A stretch of 64,000 nucleotides of DNA, taken from NCBI GenBank assembly GCA_012931725.1, contig CM022946.1, forward strand, positions 44,202,557-44,266,556, in the 5' to 3' direction. How positions within the stretch are numbered: position 1 is the first letter of the stretch; each line of letters opens with the position of its first letter. Below the pieces are notes generated by a model. It was not told where the DNA came from, searched no databases, and was given only the letters and a program-made list of their open reading frames with translations. This document shows positions 54,306 to 64,000 of the stretch, piece after piece. The DNA is from Litsea cubeba (lineage: Eukaryota > Streptophyta > Magnoliopsida > Laurales > Lauraceae). The position numbers and the translations under genes are program-made.

Positions 54306-56280
54306 TGTTGGGATTGGTGTATGCCCTAAAGCCCACTAGCTGCACTCTCATCTTTTGTTACTGGATATTTACTGGTTATTTAATGGAATGACTCTTTTAT
54401 GCTTAAACATGTATATATGTATGGTTGTGTAAGGCCCATTGTTTCTAATAAATGAATTAGGTGTGTAGTGTCTACACACAGATAGGTCTAATTCATGGAC
54501 ACTGGAAACATCATATTTGTTCATAACTGAGAGATGGAGCTGGGCACTTCATCTTGGTATAAGTTATAATGAGAGACTCTCCTGTATTCAGGGTGACTTA
54601 CCTAAGTCATGGGAGGGCTTTCCCGGATTTATCTCATTAGTGCATATGCAATGCATTGAACAGGACCATGGTAGGTGTGATCTCTAAAATAGTACTATCA
54701 CAAAGAGAGATCAAGTCACCTCATGCTACTGAGTGACCGGTGCTCTTAATCTTGAGCATTTGTGGATGAACTGACGAAGTCAAGTTCTTGTGCTTTAATT
54801 CACTATGGGTGAGATTCTTTTCATGGGTCAACAGCTCTGTGTTTTGGGTACTCGGACTTGATTAGTTGGGACGTGCAGATGCAATATAGAATCTATGCCA
54901 TCTGATGATGGAATAATCGTCCCCTTAGAATTATCCGATTAATCATCAAAATCTAAGATCTTAGTATATGGATGTTCCATATGGATATTGAACTTGTGGG
55001 TCGCTCCCTGGATCAAGAGAATGATATCCGGATGATGATTATGTTAAGGATATGAAGTTCTAAGGTTTAGATGTAATCAGGAAGGTTGATAGTACATGTG
55101 ATAACCTGACTCGATTATGGATGTTACATAGAGGGACATTCAGGTCATTACACTTTGTAGGTCGAAGACAACCGTCATTTTATGACAAGCTTATTATATT
55201 ATATATTTGTCCTTGGAGTTCAACCATAACTCTTTAGTGGAATGAGTTAAGGTTAAAATGGTCTTTATGTTGCTATGGGTTTAGCATGGACATTTTGGTC
55301 ATTTTGGGAGCCAATGGCAAATATGTCTTTTGGTTCCTTCTCTAGTCACTTACCAAGATTGGCATGGTTTCCTAAAATGTTTGGATAACATTTGGTTGAA
55401 TTATTTTAGTGGAAAAATAATTTTGAGTTTAAATTCAAATAGGCCTTTGATGGCATACATGAATTTAATTCTAGATAAATTGTATGTGGGCCATAGTGTG
55501 CATTATCATTAGGGACGTCCATAATAGGATTTCCATGGGTAAGGTTTCCAATTTTAAGTAGGTCTCTCTACTTGGAAGGTTGGACTCCTCTTTGGATTAG
55601 TATTCCTATGAGAAAGTTTCCTTTTTGGATTAGGAACTTAAAATTAGTATGTGTTGCATGGGAAGTTCTTTTTAGTTTCCTTTTCTAATTAGAGTGTTTC
55701 TTAAAGGAAATAAATCTTTCCTTTTAGGACATCTATGAGAATTAGAAGAGATAAACTTTTAGGAAAGGTTTCCATAAAGTTTCTATAAAAGAAACCAATC
55801 ACCCCTTGGACGTCCAACACTTTGAGAGAGCATAAGAAGGTCCCACACGTCCAGCCCTTAAAGCTCTTTCTTCTTCATTGAAGAAAGTTGTAGGTCTGAG
55901 ATTTTTCCTTGAAAAATTAGTTCTCAATTCCTAGATTAAGATCCCACCATCTTAGCCAATCAGATTTAGAAGTGAGATAGAAGAGAAGATCAAAGGCAAC
56001 ACTACTGCAGAAAATTCCAGCAACTTGTTTGCTAATTGAAAGTCTGAGTTCGGGCCTTTGGATCTATTTTTTCAAAGATTTGAAGTCTACAAATCTTCGA
56101 GGTAATAGTCTTCTTCTTTCTCCTTTAATTATACACTTGTTGGTCATGAATTCATGGAGTTCTCATGCGATCTCTATGGCTGATTTATGCTGCCCAAATC
56201 AGATTTTTGAAAATCTGTCATGATACAAATTAGCCATGAATGTCTTCCGCTAATTCAGATCTAAATCGCAGTTTCTTTCA
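54306..56280 (+). repeat. 3' LTR of the copia element
   Basis: 1975 bp, near identical to 46629-48605. TATAAAA at 55784-55790. Followed by TSD cattt. Confidence 0.95.
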
Positions 56281-56285
56281 CATTT

Positions 56286-56764
56286 CACATAGGCATGGAG
56301 ACCTTGGTTTACTGATACATTTATTCATCTTCTGCACACTACAAACCCAGGTTCCACTATTACTGAAATAACACATCTGTCTTTCAATACCACTTCCATA
56401 GGTCTTATTATGGATAATACATCCCACTTGGTTTTCATTTGTTTTTTCATATTGTTGTAGTCCTCTTTTTTTGTGTTTCAACAAGAATATTTAATTATAC
56501 CAAAGAAATTTAGAATATGTAATTTACCATGTGGAGAAGATTTTATTTATTTTCTGTCATAATCTCTTGATATACATAGTGACCCAACCATGATAAATGG
56601 AAGCAAACAGTTTAAAGGTATCAAAAGTTAAGTTGCTAATGGGCATTGCTAATGGTATGTCCTCGTTGGTATTTTTAACTTTTTTTCCATTAAAAGTTAT
56701 GAAGTTATTTCAATTTATAAGGTTGCTAATACAAGTCAAATGATTTGTATCATGTATCAATAGG
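56286..56764 (+). other. Sequence upstream of the MULE gene
   Basis: A/T-rich, no gene seen. An ag acceptor (caatag) immediately precedes the first coding block at 56765, so this may include a 5' UTR intron. Confidence 0.4.
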
Positions 56765-59228
56765 ATGCCAGACGATGAAGCTTTGACCATATTCCACTAT
56801 GATGGAGAGATTGATTATGATAGTATGCATCCTTCTTACAAAAATGGAAAATAAAAGATGAGGTATCTCTCCAATGACATGTCATATACATCATTGCTTA
56901 ATGTTGCACTTGAAGTATCTAAGTGGGAAGAACCTGGTGAGAAGCTGACTTTACAATACCTTTTTCACAATGGAATTGCATTCTCGTATATTACTATAGA
57001 AGAAGATGTGGATGTGAAGGCAATGTTTAGAGCATCACAAAGTATGAATGGGTTATATTTATATGTTAACAGAAGTGCAAAGGAGAAAGCAAATAATCCA
57101 CCTCAACACCAATCCAGGTACATGTCCTCTTTAGAAATTTGATACTGCTAAAAAAAAGTACCCTATTTTGTCAAGTACGTACAACTTTTAATTCTTATGT
57201 TTTTGTCGTATTGAAGGTTTCAATGAATGGGTTTAATTGGGACAAGTTGCGATGAGTGTAATATGTGAACGGAAAACATCAAAGAATAGAAGGTTCATAC
57301 ACCTATGCAAGAATCTCCCACGATAAATCTTCATGAAGATAATGATATTCATTTCTCGGAGGCACCTACTTATGATGTCAATGAGCAACTTAAAGAAGCT
57401 TATCGTGTTGTTGAAGAAAAGGGGGATGAAGAGGCAGTTGATAATGTACCATTGGATAGAAACTTAATAGGCGTTAAGGGCCCAAATGCAAAACTTGCTA
57501 ACCCAGTAAATGATGAGGACGTCTCAATGTCTATGCCGAATGCTAACTTAGAGGACACCATGGTTCCTATACAGCAAATTATGGAGCCATATCAGAAGTC
57601 TGCACGAGAGATATGGTTAGGGAGAAAGTTTCCGGATCGCGACACTTTACGCATAACTCTAGCGAAATTTGCAATTTACAATAATTTCACTCTGAAGCAC
57701 TTGAAGACGAACCGCACCAAAGTTACAAACCGTTGCAGTGATAATAACTGTCTTTGGCGTATTCATGCTTCCATGGTGGAATCTGGGCCACAATTTCAAG
57801 TGCAAACGTATTATCCAACACATTCTTGCTCGAAGCCAATGATGGGCATGACACATCGGCAAGCGTCCGCAGAACTGATTGCGGAATTCATCTTAGATAG
57901 GGTCCGATTTAATAATAATCTTGGAATTCATCTTAGATAGGGTCCGATTTAATAATAATCTTGCACCAAAGGTGATCATTAATGAGTATCAAACAGAGTT
58001 CGGATGTCTTATTACTTACAGGAGGGCACACAAAGCAAAGGATAGAGCCCTTCGAGCAATTCGAGGATCATATGAAGAGTCCTTCCGAATTCTCCCTCTA
58101 TTGCATTGAATTGAAGAAGACGAGTTCAGGTATAGTGACAAATATTAAAACGGCAGATGACGACACCTTCCAGAGATTCTTTTGGGCTTTCGGACCATGC
58201 ATCCATTCATTCCTGTCATCGTTGAGGTCGATGATTGCTGTTGATGGTTCACACCTTCGAGGTAAGTATCCAGGTGTGTCATTAGTGGCTGTAACCCATG
58301 ATAGGAATCATAAGCTCTTTCCTATTGCATTTGCCTTCGTCGACGCTAAACGGCGTGACAGTTGGGAGTGGTTCCTCGCAAATTTATTTTTTGCCCTGGA
58401 TGAGCCCCCGAATTTGACCATTGTGTCTAACCGGCAAAAAGGGCTTCTACCTGCTCTTGCCAGCACCATTCCAAGTGCACGAGATTGCTATTGTTGTCAT
58501 CACATTGCTGAAAATTTGAAGGGGAATTTCAAAGATGATGCTATTGTTAGGAAATTTTGGTTTGCTGCAAAGTCATATAGGCCATGTGAGTACAAGGCAT
58601 ACATGAATGATATTCGAGCTATTAATGAACTCGCTTATAATTACATTCACGCAATTGGGAAAAAACACTGGGCAAATTCATTCATTGTAAGACGACGCTA
58701 TGATATACTCACAAGCAATGTTGTCGAGTGCATAAATAGTCTTTTGAAGGACATACATGTGCTCCCCATAACAACACAAGTGGAAGAGATACGTGCCAAG
58801 ATTATGGAATTCTACCAAAAACATCAACTTGAATCTCAATTGATTAATACTCGGCTAACTTCGTGGCAGAAAAAATGCTAAGCCACGAGGCTGAAGAATC
58901 TCGCTGAGTGCATGTTCGTGTTGCCGGTCTCGTAGAATTTCAGGTTCAATCTGCCGAGTTCATTGATGTGGTTGATCTGGATCAGAGGAAATGTAAATGT
59001 CGCAAGTGGGAATTGCGAGGAATCCCTTGTTCACACGCACTAGCGGCAATGCAAATGAGAAAATTAAATCCTTACGATTTATGCGAGCAGTGGTTCTTTA
59101 CATCTACTTATCAAATTGCATACAATGAGGTTTTGCATGCTACATGTGATAGAAGACAATGGGAGAATAGGTTAGAGAAAAGAGTATTACCTCCACGTGC
59201 TACCAGACAGCCCGATCGCCCCAAATAG
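56765..59228 (+). pseudogene. Mutator-like (MULE) transposase
   Basis: The N-terminal block (MPDDEALTIFHYDGEIDYDS, then from 56858 MRYLSNDMSYTSLLNV) is followed by a GTACAT donor near 57118. The MuDR DNA-binding region is at 57305-57940 (KFPDRDTLRITLAKFAIYNN, RCSDNNCLWRIHASM, THSCSKPM). The transposase core (57982-58881) has FFWAFGPCIHSFLSSLRSMI, VDGSHLRGKYPGVSLVAVTH, SWEWFLANLF and TIVSNRQKGLLPAL; the usual Asp of SDR is Asn here. The SWIM zinc finger CKCRKWELRGIPCSHAL is at about 58995-59045. Lesions: stop at about 56851, an exact 40-bp duplication at 57883, frameshifts near 58100 and 58880. It is dead as read. Confidence 0.9.
57883..57962. repeat. Exact 40-bp tandem duplication in the MULE gene
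   Basis: ggaattcatcttagatagg and the next 21 bases occur twice with no difference. Since 40 is not a multiple of 3, it breaks the transposase frame. Confidence 0.95.
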
Positions 59229-59699
59229 AATAGGATTCGAAACGAATATCAGACCCGATAACGTAGGGTGGTTACCTATTCAATCTGTAAACAAAGGTAG
59301 AAACAACCACCAGAGATGTCGCAATCCACCGATGAATCATTGATTTGCGCATTTCACATATGAATTTGCATAGTTTTTGTAACATTTTGAAAAAAAAAAA
59401 AACAGGATGTATATGGGTTTATGTGAATGCTAAAAAAGCACCGTTTTGTGTCGGGTTAATGTGAGCTATTATTATTAATAATTTTTTTTTGTGATTTTAC
59501 TGGTCTATGTGACACTAAACTTGTTCAGACTAGTGGAATTGTGAAATGTGGGTGGAGGATGTGAATGTGGAAATGGTTATACAAATGGTGGACTGTAATG
59601 GTGTAATGTGGGTTTTACAAAAAATAAAATAAAATGGTGTAATGTGGGTGGAGGATGTGTTGTGAATACCAGATGGGCAGTGTCTAATGGTTGATTAAG
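59229..59699 (+). other. Spacer between the two MULE-related genes
   Basis: No gene. It contains a near-duplicate tggtgtaatgtggg block at 59595-59660 and an A run at 59388-59402. Confidence 0.4.
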
Positions 59700-61279
59700 A
59701 ATGCCAAATCCGGACCTGGCATGGGGTGCATTTATCTCGTGTTGGAACATGTTGGTAGTCTCTCCAACTGGAAATGACTACATGCAACTTCTAAGTACTT
59801 TGGAATGGAATTACTATGGGTATCCACATGCTGTTGATTATGTGAAGAACTCGTGATTGAATAAGCATAAGGAGCAATTTGTGACTGCTTGGACGGATCG
59901 GCATATGCACTTTGGGAACGTCACTACTAACAGGGCTGAGAGTGCACATGCAAAATTAAAGAGACACCTAGGCACATCGAGCTGTAGCTTTGATTCGTCC
60001 TGGCAGGTTATCCATGCCTTGCTTGAGTTGCTCTTTACGGAGATAAAGGCTTCTTTTGAAAAGAGTTTGAACACCATGCAACATAAGTTCAAACCGGCAC
60101 TGTTTCGTGAGTTGAGAGGATTTCTATCAAGGAATGCTTTAGATATAGTGTTAAATGAGTCGATAAGAGCTGGTGATATTGGTCCAGATTCAGCGGCATG
60201 TGGGTGCATAATTCAATGGACCCATGGTTTACCATGTGCACACGAAACTGCCGAGTACATAACGGAAGGCTCTCATATACCACTGATTTGTGTACACCAC
60301 TATTGGCAGAAGCTCAATATAGAGGCCACTATGGTGAACGAAGCCCCTGAGTTGACCACAACTTCCGAGTTCGAGTTGATCGCTAAGAAACTTAAGAGTA
60401 GTGATCAAAGGGGTAAAATACAAAGATTGAAAAAACTTAGAGAATTGGGGGTGTCCTTCATCTACTTCTCTTATTGAACCGAATGTTAAATTGAATACCC
60501 ACAGTCGGTCATCCTCGAAAAAGAAGAAGTTGGATCGCTCTATGCGTCGGGAGCCATCTACTTTCGAATATACACTGTCGAGTAAAGATAACATTCCAGC
60601 TAGATTAAGTAGTACAGCTAAAACGAAGAAGAATGAGAAAATGAGTGTCCGTCGCACTCGATCATGTATGTTTCGGCATTTGCTTCCTCAGTGTCTGTGA
60701 CCCTATATCCACACTGTTAAGGATGTTGCAGCTGATGGTAACTGTTGAATCAGAGCTAAAGCTGGTCTTCTAGGCATGGGCTAAGATAGTTGGATGTAGG
60801 TTAGAATGGATTTGAGCAGTGAATTACAGAGGTATCAAAATTATTATTCATTGGTCTATGGAGGAGAGGAAAGGGCTGGGGAGCTGTATTACGTGTTGTC
60901 TTACTTTGAAAGCAATCCTTCATTTGATCGGTGGATGACAATGCTGGACATGCGTCACTTGATATCTTCATATTATAACGTTGTATTGGTCTTTCTTTCA
61001 TTGCAGTAGTGCCTTACTTTCCTGCCTTTGAGATCATCCCCAATTCCATCAAGTTCTCGCAAAGTTATCGCGATTGGTTTCGTCAATGGAAACCATTTTG
61101 TTCAGGTCTTCATGACACCCGGGGCACCCATGCCTCCCATTGCTACAAATTGGCACAGACACCACCATCCTAATGCAGATGGATGGCAACTCCCATATGC
61201 TAAGTGCATAGAGCAATTCAGAGATATAAGTGGAGACAGTGCCGCAACACAGCAGTCAGTCAATCTTGACAGCGATTGA
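59700..61279 (+). pseudogene. MULE/FAR1-like gene with OTU cysteine protease tail
   Basis: The block at 59838-60477 has FVTAWTDRHMHFGNVTTNRA, ESAHAKLKRHLGTSS, LRGFLSRNALDIVLNES and a C-x-H zinc site (CGCIIQWTHGLPCAHE), typical of plant MULE/FAR1-related proteins; similar sequence extends back to about 59700. Downstream, DVAADGNC (60721-60745) is the OTU catalytic Cys motif, at once followed by a TGA (60746-60748) where Gly is usual. Blocks follow at 60806-61009 and 61028-61279, the latter with IGFVNGNHFVQVFM (catalytic His about 61094) and ADGWQLPY. OTU domains remove ubiquitin-like tags; plant MULEs with protease domains are known. Several stops make this a pseudogene. Confidence 0.8.
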
Positions 61280-62039
61280 ATATTTGCACTCTCAAATTGA
61301 TGTAAACAACCTTAGTACTTATTTTTTAACGGATGGATGATGAAATGGATGCAAAATTTAGGTGTTTATGTTATGTGTTAATTCATTAATACCCCTGCTC
61401 GGTTTAACAGGGTCGTGCAAATGATGAACTTCACGGCCAACAATGATTATTTGCACGTTATTATAGTGCCGTGCTGAATGATTTAGTAAACATTTATTAC
61501 CTTTTTAATTTTTAAGTATAAAAGTGCTCTACAGTGGGCTATCTATTGTAGGTCCTCTCTTTGCATGAAAAGAGCCTTTATAACACCCTCATATGCCTCA
61601 ATTATCTGCACTTTTAAGACCTTGCTCAGTTTAACGTCGCCGTGCAACGGACACACTGCACGGCCAACAGTTTTCGAGCATATAGATTTGCACGGTGCCG
61701 TGCAAAAAGTATTTTGCTCGAAACCTAATTGCTGTACAGTGTGTTATATTATAATATCAGAGTTGTTCCTGTCCCCCTTTCATTCCATTTTGATCAAAAT
61801 CATACAAGTTCATCAAATGAAACACATATCATACAAGTTCATATAAATCATAACAAAATCATATAAGTTCATCCATTACACCAATATTCCTCAAAAAGTA
61901 TACCCATCCAACATTCATAAAAAAAAGGCCCGTCCAATGTTTATCAAAAGAAACTACACATATCAACCAGTTCATATAAATCCTAACAAAATGACCCATC
62001 CAACCGCCCTCATTCCATCACGACTGCATACGTCGTCAG
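61280..62039. other. Unassigned sequence with two short repeat types
   Basis: Two diverged copies (about 61390-61500 and 61613-61720) share tgctcggtttaac, acggccaaca and gccgtgcaa. At 61800-61990, catacaagttcat recurs several times. No gene seen. Confidence 0.5.
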
Positions 62040-63059
62040 TATGTCACCGGCAAGCCATCTAGGATCTCGAGGGTGGTCTACAATGCCCGATAATAAAAAT
62101 CAGTTGGCTGCTCCGTTTCCGCAATCGTGGCACGAAGATGGTCCTTCGCTCAAAGGATCTGTAAGAAATAATAAAATGTGTTAATACTTAAGATAGTTTG
62201 GAAAAATGGAGTAATAATGTTTGGAAAAAGTTCAAACCCTCACCGTTCTTGGAGACGGGTCATCTCTACCCTCATTAGGGTGATAGTGGGAATGACGATC
62301 GGGGTTCTGTACTCGACGGTGTGAAATCCTAAAAAACCACTCGAGGTAGTCGGGTTAACACTCCCATGCATGTTGCGCACGATGGCCGCGGTGCGCTATA
62401 GATAATACATGATCCTCCCAAGTAACCCAGTACTGGTCTAGAAATCTGTATGAGACCTTGTGTTTTCCAGCAGTAGATCCCCAAGACGAATGGGGGGTAA
62501 ACGGTGCAAGTGGGATGGTCTGTACATAGCCAACCTATCGGAGAACCCTGTGTGGGTGGTAGGGTTCAATGACATCTAGCGATCTTAAGCAACCACAGAA
62601 GAAAGATATCTAATGGAATGGATGTTGAGCCCTTGCACCAATGTACGGATCCCAAGCCACCTGTGGCAATAAATGAAACAACTCATTAATATAATAAAAA
62701 GTATTTCATCGCAAAAACATAAAATATATATCAAGGACTCTATTGGGTGCTCACCTCACTCGGATGTAGGTCGTCAAACCTCTCACGCAACAGCTGTATG
62801 TTCTCCCTCGCAATCCCAGAATCCTGACCAGGATTCCAGCAGCTCACTAGAGGCGGTCTAGCAGTATATCCCCACTGTGCAGGAGGACGGGCAAATGGGA
62901 AGTGCGCGTACACCCAAGACTGCAAATGATACAAATTATTAATTATACAATTTAAATGATCAATTACGAGGGAACATGTATATGTATATATAAAGTGTAC
63001 ACATTTACCATGAGCAGCGTCAGATATCCAGCAATCTGCCGCACATCTACCCTCGTGGC
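62040..63059 (-). pseudogene. Plant mobile domain (PMD / MAIN-like) gene fragment with introns
   Basis: Minus-strand exons with GT..AG ends, all phase 0: 63059-63009 (VDVRQIAGYLTLLM), 62919-62755 (SWVYAHFPFARPPAQWGYTA, 55 codons), 62660-62244 (VAWDPYIGARAQHPF, ISFFCGCLRSLDVIEPYHPH, GYVQTIPLAPFTPHSSWG, 139 codons) and 62158-about 62040. The sequence matches the central-to-C-terminal half of long PMD proteins found in plant genomes and in MULEs. The third exon has three in-frame stops (after HPFH, after HRVLR, after AWEC) and the fourth has two. The 5' half is cut off at 63059 by an LTR insertion. It points towards the MULE genes. Confidence 0.8.
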
Positions 63060-64000
63060 TGTTGACATCAAAAATGTTACTTTGCTTCTTCAAGATCCAG
63101 AAAGCTACATGAAGTCACAACCTGCCATAAATAGGCAATGCTACTTCCAAAAAATCAAATCTTGTCAGAATCAAATAAAAACTGCAAGATCCTTCAAGAC
63201 AGCCAAAAGAGGAGTACACAAGAAGTTTCAGGCTATTTCAAAATCATTTGGCCTAACTTCGCTTCTCCGGCAGCTGAAAAGGAGCTCCCGGCGGCAAAAG
63301 CATCGGAGACACCAAATCTTCGATCAGAGCCTATGGATGGTATCAAAATACATCCAAAAGGCTTCAAGTCGAGTTCCAAGTCAAACCGACAACGTTTGAC
63401 CCTACATCAACCCTCGAACAGCTAAATCAAGAGTCTTGGTGGAGAGAACCACCGAGGCCATCACACATTAGAAAGAGCATATGGATGGGTTCAAAATGCT
63501 TACAAAAGGTTACACGTCAAATTTCAGGTCATTTTGACAACATTTGACCATACTTTGACGCTTGGAAGCCAAATCAGGCCTCTCAGCGGTGAAGCTCCTT
63601 GGGACCGTGTTTTCCAAGATAGAGCCTATGGATCATCTTAAAATGACTCCAATAGGTTCCCTGTCAAATTCCAAGTCAATCGGACATCGGTTGACCGCAC
63701 ATCAAGCCGGGACATCTTCATCGAGACAAAAACAAGTCTACTGGCGATAGGACCCCAAACGGCTTCAAAACTCAAACAAAAGCCTATGGTTGGTCTTATT
63801 TATTGCTCAGGAGGCTTCACCCCAAATTTCAGGTCATTCCGACATCGTTTGGCCCAGTTTCAGCTTCTGACGGAAAATCGGCAGTTCTACGCGACAAAGT
63901 CCTCGGCTTTCTCGGAAAATTGGAAACTTTGCAACCCAAAATGCAAGGATTCTCATCAAGTTTTCTACAAGGAAATCAGGTCAATAAATGATCAAAATGT
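63060..64000 (+). repeat. Start of a further LTR of the A/B gypsy family (runs off window)
   Basis: TGTTGACATC at 63060, then homologous to 11195 onward for the remaining 941 bp, ending within U3. The left flank gtggc (63055-63059) is the expected TSD half. It may be a solo LTR or the 5' LTR of a full element to the right. Confidence 0.9.

Larger units (their letters stand above)
46629..56280 (+). mobile_element. Complete Ty1/copia LTR retrotransposon
   Basis: Two LTRs of 1977 and 1975 bp, PBS, leader, gag-pol in the copia order (gag, protease, integrase, RT, RNase H), polypurine tract, and a perfect 5-bp TSD cattt (46624-46628 and 56281-56285). LTRs differ at only a small number of visible positions, so the insertion is young. 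One frameshift in pol near 52395 is the only obvious lesion. Confidence 0.97.

Noticed and set aside
1..64000. CRISPR arrays, tRNA genes, rRNA genes, bacterial operons
   Set aside because: None seen. The regular repeats are minisatellites inside elements, and PBS strings are short complements of tRNA ends, not tRNA genes.

Overview
The window is repeat-dense nuclear DNA from a flowering plant. Almost everything recognisable is a transposable element or its remains: three Ty3/gypsy elements of the Tat type, one complete Ty1/copia element, several solo LTRs and decayed Mutator-like (MULE) genes. I see no ordinary single-copy host gene, no rRNA or tRNA gene and no bacterial signal. The species cannot be named from the sequence.

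Layout. (1) 1-27430: two copies of one gypsy family, head to head. Copy A (minus strand, 1-8613) runs off the left edge. Copy B (plus strand, 8616-27430) has lost protease and reverse transcriptase (RT). They meet at a near-palindrome centred on 8614-8634, with arms of about 2.5 kb. B's right arm is followed by a 2578-bp solo LTR (11195-13772) with a 5-bp target-site duplication (TSD); A keeps the uninterrupted site at 6076-6080. Between pol and the 3' LTR, B carries a gene on the opposite strand (23596 to 19102). It has five exons whose splice sites keep one reading frame and it encodes a plant mobile domain (PMD) protein. (2) 27431-31188: mostly unassigned, with a likely solo copia-type LTR and a GGGT-rich repeat. 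(3) 31194-45158: element C, a second gypsy family on the minus strand with both LTRs, primer-binding site (PBS) and near-matching TSD. It also has an antisense gene in the same place (plus strand, 32347-36874), of the 'putative gypsy type transposon' family. A solo copia LTR split that gene exactly at its start codon. (4) 46629-56280: a complete copia element with a perfect TSD (cattt), near-identical LTRs and one obvious frameshift. (5) 56286-63059: a MULE transposase pseudogene, a second MULE/FAR1-like gene with an OTU-protease tail, and an intron-containing PMD gene fragment on the minus strand. (6) 63060-64000: the start of another LTR of the A/B family, inserted into that PMD gene.

How it fits together. 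The gypsy gag-pol genes drive replication by the usual gag, protease, RT-RNase H and integrase activities, all damaged here. The common theme is a host-like gene on the opposite strand, with its own TATA box, facing pol from beside the 3' LTR. Two different gypsy families in this window show this layout with different proteins, and a third PMD gene lies beside MULE genes. Antisense genes in Tat-type elements (for example maize Grande and Silene Retand) are known in principle. The frame-preserving exon structure in B, its decay by stop codons without visible frameshifts, and the start-codon insertion in C are the observations most worth following up.
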